Source: Rhizobium leguminosarum (GTDB lineage: Bacteria; Pseudomonadota; Alphaproteobacteria; Rhizobiales; Rhizobiaceae). Taken from it: a DNA stretch of 64,000 nucleotides. The position numbers and the translations under genes were made by a program. The stretch is from positions 372,001 through 436,000 of the forward strand of contig NZ_CP016289.1 in the NCBI RefSeq assembly GCF_001679785.1, in the 5' to 3' direction. Below are positions 57,073 through 64,000 of this stretch, piece after piece (positions within the stretch are counted from its first letter, which is position 1; each line of letters begins with the position of its first letter). Below the pieces are notes generated by a model, which saw only the letters and a program-made list of their open reading frames with translations, was not told the DNA's origin and ran no database searches.

Positions 57073-58190
57073 GGGCGTTGGTGCACGGACCGTTTGGCGT
57101 TCTGAGTTAGGCAGGAGGGAACCGCAACAGCTCTTGTCGTTTAGTCATGCCTTTCAAACACAATGCCAGCCGTCGTCATCACATTGAGAAGACGAAGTTC
57201 AGGGTGACGACCTGGCCGGAGTATGAAGCAGGACTTCGTCGGCGTGGCAGCCTGACCTTGTGGCTGACACCGGAAGCCCTGTCCAAATGGTATGCCCCAA
57301 GACGCAAGACCCGCGGCGGCCAGCACCGTTATTCCGATCTGCAATCGAGACCACCTTGACGCTGGGCCTGGTGTTTGGCTTGCGGCTTCGCCAGGCAGAA
57401 GGCTTGGTGGGATCGGTGCTGCAATTGATGGGCTTAGCGCTTGCCGTCCCCGATCACACCACGCTGAGCCGTCGGGCGCGCGCATGGCGATCTGCCGGGA
57501 AGCGGCCCGGAAATCAGGTTCCACCTGCCGGACCGTTGCATGCTCTGGTGGACAGCACCGGCCTGCAGGTTTACGGCGCGGGCCAGTGGCTGGAGGAGAA
57601 GCATGGCGCCAGATCCCGCCGAGGTTGGCGAAAGCTGCATCTGGCACTGGATGCCGATAGCGGCGAGATCGTTGCCCATACCCTGACGGATCAGGATGCT
57701 GGTGATGTCTCTCAAGTTGCGCCACTCCTCGACCAGATTGGCGGTCCGATCGGACAGTTCACAGCCGACGGTGCCTATGATGGAAAACCTACATACGACG
57801 CAGTCATCGATCATAGCGCGGCGGCTGCTATCGTCATTCCGCCTCGCGCCAACGCGGTCGAGCCAAGCGACGATAGACCTTCCGGCCAACGGAACCGGCA
57901 TATCGTCGCAATCAACAGTGACGGCCGGATGAAATGGCAGGTCTCTAACGGTTACGGCAAACGCTCGCTGGTTGAGACGGCAATCGGGCGATACAAGTCC
58001 ATCATCGGGCGGCGTCTGCGGGCCAGGTCGCTGCCTGGTCAGCAGACCGAAGTCGCCATCGGCTGCGCCGTCCTCAACCGCATGCTTGCTTGCGCACGCC
58101 CGAAAGCCGTCCGCCGCAAGGCAGCCACGCCATAGTCAGCCGTTTCAATGATCCCCATCCGTTCAGTTCCACATCCGTGCACCAACGCCC
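57073..58190 (+). mobile_element. IS5 family (IS903-like) element, frameshifted
   Basis: The inverted ends GGGCGTTGGTGCACGGA are present at 57073 and, complementary, up to 58190 (17 bp identical). No target duplication seen. Contains one transposase gene with a frameshift. Confidence 0.78.
57147..58135 (+). pseudogene. IS903-like transposase, one-base deletion
   Basis: Frame 1 runs to SKWYAPRRKTRGGQHRYSDL; the continuation AIETTLTLGLVFGLRLRQAE is in the next frame. Adding one G near 57346 would restore YSDLAIET, as in IS903. The remainder has VDSTGLQVYG, FTADGAYDGK and SLVETAIGRYKSIIG (D, D, E). IS903 transposase is normally one ORF, so this copy is probably dead. Confidence 0.8.
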
Positions 58191-58283
58191 TATCTTCAGC
58201 ATCTTCGACTGGAAGCTGCTCATAGGGAACTCCATGAAGCAACGCCCGGACTGACTGTGCGGCAATCGCCCTGAATTGGGGCT

Positions 58284-58672
58284 TTACCCATTTCGGCCGT
58301 TTTTCCTGTAATCGCCCGAAAAGCGGCCCTGATGGGTGAACCCCCACTTCTGCGCTATAGCGGCGACGGTCGTCGCCGAATTTGCCATGATGAGATCCCG
58401 ATGCACGGCCTCCAGGCGCAGATTGGCCAGATAGGCCATGGGGGACATGCCCTTGAACCGCTTGAAGCCTTCCTGCAGCGATCTAATGCCGACCTGGGAA
58501 GCCTGCGCTATGTCGCTAATTGAGATCGACTGCGAGAGATTGGCCTGCATGAAATCGATGGCACGCCGGATATGCCGGGGAGATGGCAACGTCGGCTGCC
58601 GCGCCAGCGCGCCTGAAAAACGATGCGGCACGTTTTCAAGAGAGCTGGCTCGGGAAATCTGAACAGCCAGGA
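58284..58672 (-). pseudogene. AraC family regulator, C-terminal part
   Basis: The two HTH motifs of an AraC domain: SISISDIAQASQVGIRSLQE then GFKRFKGMSPMAYLANLRLE, and AAIAQKWGFTHQGRFSGDYR. It is cut off from its N-terminal half (59884-60519) by an IS3 element. Confidence 0.8.
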
Positions 58673-58724
58673 TAAGTGGAATTTCTGCCTGACTTCGGCT
58701 TAGATGCCGGGAACAGGAGATACC

Positions 58725-59036
58725 ATGACGAGACGACCGCGCCGGAACCATAGCCCGGCTTTCAAGGCAAAGGTGGCGCTCGCCGCGATCAGGGGCGAAC
58801 AGACGCTGGTGGAACTGTCCCAGCAGTTCGACGTGCACGCCAATCAGATCAAGCAGTGGAAAGACCAGCTCCTTGAGGGGGCGACGGGCGTTTTCGGCGA
58901 TGAAGCCAAGGCGGAGCCGGCGGGTCCAACCGTCGATGTCAAAACGCTGCACGCCAAGATCGGCGAACTGACGCTGGAGAACGATTTTTTGTCCGGTGCG
59001 CTCGGAAAGGCGGGATTGCCGGGCGGAAAGAAATGA
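58725..59036 (+). CDS. IS3 family OrfA
   Basis: 103 residues from MTRRPRRNHSPAFKAKVALA; AGGAG lies upstream, which favours this start over the one at 58704. HTH with EQTLVELSQQFDVHANQIKQ, then a leucine zipper. Overlaps orfB by 4 bp. Confidence 0.87.
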   Translation: MTRRPRRNHSPAFKAKVALAAIRGEQTLVELSQQFDVHANQIKQWKDQLLEGATGVFGDEAKAEPAGPTVDVKTLHAKIGELTLENDFLSGALGKAGLPGGKK

Positions 59037-59863
59037 TCGACCGCGAGCACAAACTGTCGGTCGTGCGCCAGGCGAAGCTTCTCGGCTTCAGCCGTGGCAG
59101 CGTCTATTATTCTCCACGTCCCGTGTCGGACGTCGATCTGGCTTTGATGCGCCGGATCGACGAACTGCATCTCGATTACCCGTTTGCCGGAAGCCGGATG
59201 TTGCAAGGGCTTTTGAAGGCAGAAGGGCTGCAAACCGGACGGCTGCACGTCGCCACCCTGATGAAGAAGATGGGCATCGAGGCGATTTACCGTCGCCCGA
59301 ACACCTCGAAACCGGCACCAGGACACAAGGTCTATCCCTATCTCCTTCGCAAGCTGGCGGTCACCAGACCCAATCAGGTCTGGGCGATGGACCTGACCTA
59401 CATTCCGATGGCACGGGGCTTCGTCTATCTCTGCGCTGTCGTGGACTGGTTCAGCCGGAAGGTCCTATCGTGGCGGCTGTCGATCACGATGGAAGCAGCC
59501 TTCTGCATAGAAGCGGTCGAAGAAGCGCTTGCCCGCTATGGCAAGCCCGACATCTTCAACACCGATCAGGGGTCGCAGTTCACCTCCGTCGACTTCACCG
59601 CCGTTCTGAAGAACGCCGACATCGCCATCTCCATGGATGGCAAAGGCGCGTGGCGAGACAATGTCTTCGTCGAACGGCTCTGGCGGTCGATCAAATACGA
59701 GGAGATCTATCTCCACGCCTACAAGAGCGTTTCCGAGGCCCGCGCTGCCATCGGCCGATATCTGAGCTTTTACAACACCCGACGCCCACATTCATCCCTT
59801 GACCGGCAGACGCCGGATCGGGCTTACTTCAATGCGCTGACGCCGATGATGGTGGCAGCATAA
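59033..59863 (+). CDS. IS3 family OrfB integrase
   Basis: 276 residues. HTH_21 region (LDYPFAGSRMLQGLLKAEGL) and rve domain with WAMDLTYIP, IFNTDQGSQFTS and NVFVERLWRSIKYEE (D, D, E). Intact; produced alone or as an OrfAB frameshift fusion. Confidence 0.9.
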   Translation: MIDREHKLSVVRQAKLLGFSRGSVYYSPRPVSDVDLALMRRIDELHLDYPFAGSRMLQGLLKAEGLQTGRLHVATLMKKMGIEAIYRRPNTSKPAPGHKVYPYLLRKLAVTRPNQVWAMDLTYIPMARGFVYLCAVVDWFSRKVLSWRLSITMEAAFCIEAVEEALARYGKPDIFNTDQGSQFTSVDFTAVLKNADIAISMDGKGAWRDNVFVERLWRSIKYEEIYLHAYKSVSEARAAIGRYLSFYNTRRPHSSLDRQTPDRAYFNALTPMMVAA

Positions 59864-59883
59864 TCGAGGCGGAAATCCACTTA

Positions 59884-60519
59884 GCAAAACGCCCGGAACT
59901 GTTCAGACAAACCGAGCCAGCTCTCAAGCAACAGGTGGATCAACCCCGTGGACAGGGAGGAAAGGGCCGCCGGTGATTGCAGCAGGGAGGCGTCGTCGTT
60001 CAATCCGGTCGCCAGGATTTTTGTTAACCGGGAAAAGGCCAGTCCGGCCTCAAGACACAGGTCGAATTCGAGCGCAAGGTCGATCGAGCCAGAGACGGGT
60101 TGCTCCAGCATCGCGGACAGTAGCCGGACAACCCCGCTCTGATCGATGATCAGCGAAAGATGCTCGCGATCGCCGTTGATCACAATATCAGACAGGCTGG
60201 TCATATCGATAATGGTGCCTTTGCCGGGTTCGGAAATATGGTGCCGATTGGACGACGATATCGTTGCCGCGCCCGAGAGTGGGACGTAGATCAGAAACTT
60301 GCTGTCTTCGGCCTTCTGGTGAAACGTCAATCCCCCCTGATATGCCGCGCGACCGACGCCAAGTGCCCCGGCGGCAACGAAATCATATTCGGCCGAAAAT
60401 CCCGCATCGCGCAGGGCCTCGACCCTTCCTGGAGCCTTGCAACGGCTCAGTATCGCAGAAAATTCATCCGCGTTATTGCCCTTGAAGGTTAAGGACGAAC
60501 CAGGTTTCTCGCGCTGCAT
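59884..60519 (-). pseudogene. AraC family regulator, N-terminal part
   Basis: The ligand-binding half of an AraC-type activator: GRAAYQGGLTFHQKAEDSKF, LIYVPLSGAATISS, HISEPGKGTIID, then a helical linker to LGLSEQFRAF where the IS3 starts. Its DNA-binding half is at 58284-58672. Confidence 0.72.
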
Positions 60520-60537
60520 TCCGGCGTTTCCCGAACT

Positions 60538-60835
60538 AGAATGAGATGAATGTCAAGCGAAGTGAATGAAGATGGAACTGACCCCCTTCATTGATTTGCT
60601 GTTTCGTTTGTCTCGAACGGCGCTTTTCGCGAAGCCTGTAGCTATCACCTCGGATGGTGATCACTGTCCAATGGTGCAGCAGGCGGTCCAATATTGCGGT
60701 GGCGACGACAGGGTCTCCGAAGACGCTCCCCCACTCTCCGACCGATCGATTTGAGGTAATCAGGATCGATCCCTTCTCGTAGCGGCGAGAGACCAGTTGG
60801 AAGAACAGGTGAGCCGCGTTCGCTTTTCCACAATG
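60538..60835 (-). pseudogene. IstB C-terminal fragment (third IS21 relative)
   Basis: Minus-strand reading gives LVSRRYEKGSILITSNRSVG, EWGSVFGDPVVATAILDRLL, then TIRGDSYRLREKRRS, an IstB tail from a different IS21 subgroup than copies A and B. Confidence 0.72.
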
Positions 60836-60850
60836 GCGACACCGACCCGC

Positions 60851-61144
60851 TCACAGCAGACAACGACCCAGGGGGCCGATGTATTCCGTCTTGAGGCCGT
60901 GACGTCGAACACTTCTCAGAAAATCGTTCGCGGCGATCAGGTTAAGATAAAGCTCGTCCTCGCCAGAGCCCACATTCATGGATTTCATCCAATATAACCC
61001 TTGCTGGGAAATGACCCGAAGCCGCCACTTGCCACCCTCCAGCCGACGTAGTTCGAAATCAACACCCTGATGCACCGATGCTGAGATACGGGCCGCAGTC
61101 CGGGCCGAACTTTGGGCGACATGCTTTTCGGGTTCTGAAGACAT
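60851..61144 (-). CDS. Hypothetical protein
   Basis: 97 residues, MSSEPEKHVAQSSARTAARI... ending LKTEYIGPLGRCLL. A segment VDFELRRLEGGKWRLRV is beta-like. It follows a small membrane-protein gene on the same strand with a 13-bp gap. No family recognised. Confidence 0.45.
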   Translation of the reverse strand: MSSEPEKHVAQSSARTAARISASVHQGVDFELRRLEGGKWRLRVISQQGLYWMKSMNVGSGEDELYLNLIAANDFLRSVRRHGLKTEYIGPLGRCLL

Positions 61145-61157
61145 ACCTATCCACCAT

Positions 61158-61385
61158 TCAGACCAGATCAGAATTCGGAAACGGTCGGATGGCGCACGGC
61201 AAGAGCCAATCGTTTCGAACGCGGAAGTCCCAGCTTGAGATAGCCAGAACCGCCAACCCCACGCCAGATGGTGCAAGGTCAACGGCTAACGACGGAGGGA
61301 AGAGGGAAGGAATGATCCATGATGTCGCGATAGCAAGCATACCGGGGAAGAGGGCCGTCTGCGTCCACCAACGTTGTTCACTCAT
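61158..61385 (-). CDS. Small probable membrane protein
   Basis: 75 residues with an excellent GGAGG site 5 bp before the ATG (MSEQRWWTQTALFPGMLAIA). One long hydrophobic stretch, about residues 10-50, could span the membrane once or twice. Unknown function. Confidence 0.45.
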   Translation of the reverse strand: MSEQRWWTQTALFPGMLAIATSWIIPSLFPPSLAVDLAPSGVGLAVLAISSWDFRVRNDWLLPCAIRPFPNSDLV

Positions 61386-61429
61386 CGTAACCTCCATGTG
61401 AAGCAACGGCAGGAGGCCAAGGCCGTTCG

Positions 61430-61745
61430 CCGCGTGTGATGATCACCGACAAGCTTCGATCCTACGGTGCGGCGAAGCGGGAGATCATGCCAGGCGTCGA
61501 GCATCGCTCGCACAAGAGCCAACAATCGGGCGGAGAACTCTCATCAACCCGTCCGACGGCGGGAGAGGATCATGAAGCGCTTCAAAGTCAGCGCGACATT
61601 TTCAGCGTTTCGTTTCCGTACACGACCCGATCGCCAACCTCTTTAACGTTCCCCGCCACGATATTCCATCCACCTACCATCGACAATTGCGAGCAACGGC
61701 CATGCAAGCATGGCGCCAAATCGCGCCCCTTCATGCCGAATGAAC
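61430..61745 (+). pseudogene. IS6 transposase C-terminal fragment with frameshifts
   Basis: [20 protein letters not shown] is the second catalytic block of an IS6 transposase. Downstream pieces matching the tail (HQPVRRRERIMKRFK, RFVSVHDPIANLFN) are spread over different frames. Dead. Confidence 0.68.
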
Positions 61746-62072
61746 CAAAGCCTCACTCCCAGATCTTGTTTTCACAGCGTTAAGTTTACGGTGCCTCTTT
61801 GGTTCCTCGGTCAAGATTGATGTGTGAGTGAAGGAGTGCCACTTATCAGCAACAACAGGCACTCCCATGCAATTCCGCCCTGACGGGCGGAGCTGAAGCC
61901 AATTCACCTTGCCATCAAGCTCCCTTTCCGCTGATTTTCAGTTTTCACGCCAGGACGGATCCAATCGTTTGGACCGCTTCTTGGCCCAGCTCCAACTGAG
62001 GCGAGTGTTATTGAAGACACCAATTCAGCTATAATCATTTCTGGGTGAGGTAAATGAGTAGATTTACTCTAA
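61746..62072. other. Gene-free stretch
   Basis: No convincing ORF, hairpin or IS end was recognised between the IS6 fragment and the IS66 fragment. Confidence 0.35.
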
Positions 62073-62280
62073 GCGCTCATTTCCATGCGCATTGACGCGG
62101 CCAGTTTGACGTTGGTCGCTGTCAGACGGTCGCATCGGTTCAGGCAGCGGCGGGTTTGGTGAAGTTGAAGGGGCAGCAGATCGGTGATGTCGGCATCTGC
62201 TGCGCGCTGGGGCAACTCGCCGAGAAGATGGCGCAAGTAGGCCAAGGGTTCGATGCCGCAGGCTCGGCATGTCAGCATGA
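62073..62280 (-). pseudogene. IS66 TnpC C-terminal fragment
   Basis: LTCRACGIEPLAYLRHLLGE followed by LPQRAADADITDLLP, the end of an IS66 transposase. The IS66 end TAAGCGCTCATTT is at 62070-62082. Cut at 62281 by an IS6. Confidence 0.72.
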
Positions 62281-63171
62281 GGGCGTGTCGCAAAGCGGTC
62301 GGCCGAACGCGTTGAGCTGAAATACATTCTGCTCTTCACGCCTTATTAACCTTTTGAAGTCCGAAGAGACGCGCGAGCAGATCGTTCTGATCATTGACGG
62401 TCCACTCTCCGGAGAAGCCAAACCCTTTTCGCAGCCACAGCATCGCTTCGAACCCTGCGATAATTCGATCGCGCGGTTTTGAAGGATTGGAAACCGCCGA
62501 TCTTCGGCATGTTCTTCTTCACGCGGAAATGGTCACTCTCAATGCCTTGTTGGAGATGTTTGGTGACATAATGAACCGGATCCGCATGCAGGTGCCCATC
62601 GTCGACTGACGTCTTGATCGCCGACGGAAAGGTGTTGGCGCCGTCCGTGCCGATCTTTGCCGGTGACAACAAAGGCTCGTCCTTCAGCATCTTGCGGAAG
62701 AAGCGCTTGGCGGCATCGAGATCGCGCTTTGCAGTCAGAAGGAAGTCGATTGAGTTTCCGTGCTTGTCGATGGCACGGTACAGGTAACGCCACTTGCCGC
62801 GGATCTTGACGTAGGTCTCGTCGATCGTGACCGAACCACAATGCGGGCGCCGAAACTGGCGCAGCCGCTTCTCGATCATCGGAGCATAGGCAAGTACCCA
62901 GCGGTTAATCGTGCTGTGGTCCACTTCGAAGCCGCGCTCTTGGAACATCTCCTCAAGGTCTCGGTAGCTGAGCGGATACCGCAGATACCAGGCCACCGCC
63001 TGCACGATGAGCCATGCCTCGAAATGCCGCCCTTTGAAATCATCTTTCGACCGGCGCTTCAGCTTCTCGGCAATGGTATTCAGAATCACAGGCTCGCTCC
63101 ACAAATTCGAAGCGAGAATTTCTCCGGCGAGCGTCAACAGACGGTGAACTAAGAAAATTTGCGACAGGCCC
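62281..63171 (-). mobile_element. IS6 family element with frameshifted transposase
   Basis: Ends GGGCGTGTCGCAAA (62281) and, inverted, GGGCCTGTCGCAAA (from 63171). About 891 bp. The right end is identical to the orphan IS6 end at 30491-30519, linking the two loci. Confidence 0.78.
62336..63089 (-). pseudogene. IS6 transposase, one-base insertion near the C terminus
   Basis: From a GTG at 63089 (VILNTIAEKLKRRSKDDFKG) the frame has WLIVQAVAWYLRYPLSYRDL, SVTIDETYVKIRGKWRYLYR, KIGTDGANTFPSAI and the HVTKHLQQGIESDHFRVKK-type block. After FKTAR an extra T (about 62472) shifts it; the normal ending IIAGFEAMLWLRKGFGF...LQKVNKA continues in the next frame to 62336. Catalytic residues precede the shift. 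Confidence 0.78.
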
Positions 63172-63243
63172 TTCGAGCGCGTTGCATGAAAAATGCAGTG
63201 GATAGGGTTACCTCGTCCAAAGTCTGATGCATGCAACAGTGCT

Positions 63244-64000
63244 ATGTTTCACGAGGTTCCGGTGCGACGGTCGAGGGCTTTGCTCATCACCTTCGAAGCT
63301 GAGGGCCTGGCAGCATATGATTTCCTGTCGCGCATGGGAGGGCCTTTGAATGCAGTTAGCATGGCAATACTCAACGCATTCTCCGACTGGCGACCATTAT
63401 CAAGCGGCGTCGGCGAATTGAGCCGCGATCTCGGCAGCTACCCGAGCGTGGCCGGGGAAGTCATCCGGCTGCTTGACTACGGTTTCCTGATCGTCGCCGG
63501 AACTGCGCTTGGAGACCGGAACGACAAGTATGATCGGGAATGGCCCTGGGGGGTGACAGCCGGCCTCTATCACTTTTCGATCAAATACACCCAATATCTC
63601 GATGCAGGCAGCAGCATCGCTGCGATGACAGAACGGGTGCTAAATGTGCCGCCGGTTTCCCTTTTCACCACCAATGCCGATGCCGCCACCGCGCGACGAT
63701 GGATGTTTCGGCGTGATGAAGCGTCGGCGCAGCTATCGTGGCTTTGACGGGAGCGCCGCGGAAGCGATCACCAAGGAACAGTTGCGCGACTGCCTGTTCT
63801 CCGGCCTCGGCATTGTGGGACTGGCGAGGACCGATCTGGGGGAGCTGCCGCTTAAGACGACGCCGTCGGGGGGCGCCAGAAATCCCTATGAAGCCTATGT
63901 ACTTGCCTACAATGTCCAGGATCTTCCGAACGGCCTCTATCACTACTCGGCCCTGGAAAATTCGCTCGCTTACATGCCTTGCGACACGCTTCCCTCGGCA
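63244..64000 (+). pseudogene. Second SagB/ThcOx-type dehydrogenase, frameshifted, runs off the edge
   Basis: From the ATG at 63244: an N-terminal RRE-like/lead domain ending WPWGVTAGLYHFSIKYTQYL and VPPVSLFTTN, typical of SagB family peptide dehydrogenases. At about 63705-63715 the frame shifts; the nitroreductase domain continues in another frame as MKRRRSYRGFDGSAAEAITK, CLFSGLGIVGLARTDLG, and LKTTPSGGARNPYEAYVL...GLYHYSALENSL. This is a different protein from the SagB at 26153. It may belong to another peptide-modification cluster beyond the window. The frameshift means it is either decayed or carries a sequencing error. The C-terminal part is outside the window. Confidence 0.72.

Larger units (their letters stand above)
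58673..59883 (+). mobile_element. IS3 family element inside the AraC gene
   Basis: Inverted ends TAAGTGGA-ATTTC (58673) and GAAATCCACTTA (to 59883). Carries complete orfA and orfB. No clear target duplication. Confidence 0.75.

Noticed and set aside
57147..58135. The two overlapping IS5 frames as a programmed frameshift pair.
   Set aside because: IS903-type transposases are single ORFs, no slippery heptamer is evident at the shift, and one missing G explains it.

Overview
The window looks like an accessory region of a rhizobial (Rhizobiaceae-type) replicon, most likely a symbiotic plasmid or island. It carries a nodD-type regulator, many insertion sequences of families common in rhizobia (IS66, IS21, IS6, IS3, IS5, IS110, ISNCY), a TumE/TumA-type toxin-antitoxin pair, and no housekeeping, tRNA or rRNA genes. 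About half of the sequence is transposons or their debris, often nested, and many genes are broken.

Layout. Positions 80-6824 form a Tn7/Tn5053-like transposon with matching 26-bp ends that begin TGTGG. It carries tniA-tniB-tniQ on one side and a tyrosine recombinase, a DUF1403 gene and an scpB homologue on the other. An IS66-type single-ORF element (7038-8702) and IS6 fragments follow. Then comes nodD, whose first codons were replaced by the end of an IS6 element, and a small metabolic group: a 42-codon ORF, a 2OG-Fe(II) dioxygenase, an internally deleted glutamine synthetase and a thioredoxin. Positions 13.7-19.5 kb hold stacked IS21, IS66, serine recombinase and IS6 pieces. Positions 19.5-21.8 kb hold small plasmid genes, several of them decayed, and the toxin-antitoxin pair.

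The most interesting locus is the A+T-richer island at 22.0-30.3 kb. It is a compact, apparently uninterrupted operon-like cluster for a ribosomally made, azole-modified peptide. It has a 61-residue precursor ending in RTTCTTCSTS (an Arg followed by nine consecutive Thr/Cys/Ser), an E1-like/RRE partner protein, three different YcaO cyclodehydratase homologues, a SagB-type azoline dehydrogenase, a methyltransferase-like protein, an HExxH metallopeptidase and a leading lipocalin/DUF1579-like protein of unknown role. No exporter is visible, and the downstream side ends in IS110/IS6 debris. The short core starting with Arg recalls plantazolicin, but the gene set with three YcaO proteins matches neither trifolitoxin nor phazolicin, the two rhizobial precedents I know.

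Positions 33.7-55.7 kb hold a second biosynthetic locus, all on the minus strand: a formyltransferase-C-A-T-C-A-T-TE nonribosomal peptide synthetase, a PLP-fold protein, a ParB/SerK-like protein, a GNAT acetyltransferase and an LpxL-like acyltransferase. It has been wrecked by an IS21 insertion in the second A domain and by an IS66 element, itself hit by an identical IS66, at the 3' end of the GNAT gene. Target duplications can be read for all three insertions. Positions 56-64 kb hold a LysR regulator, a frameshifted IS5, an AraC regulator split by an IS3 element, more IS remnants, and the frameshifted start of a second SagB-type dehydrogenase that runs off the right edge.

All identifications come from reading protein motifs by eye. 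No database search was possible.
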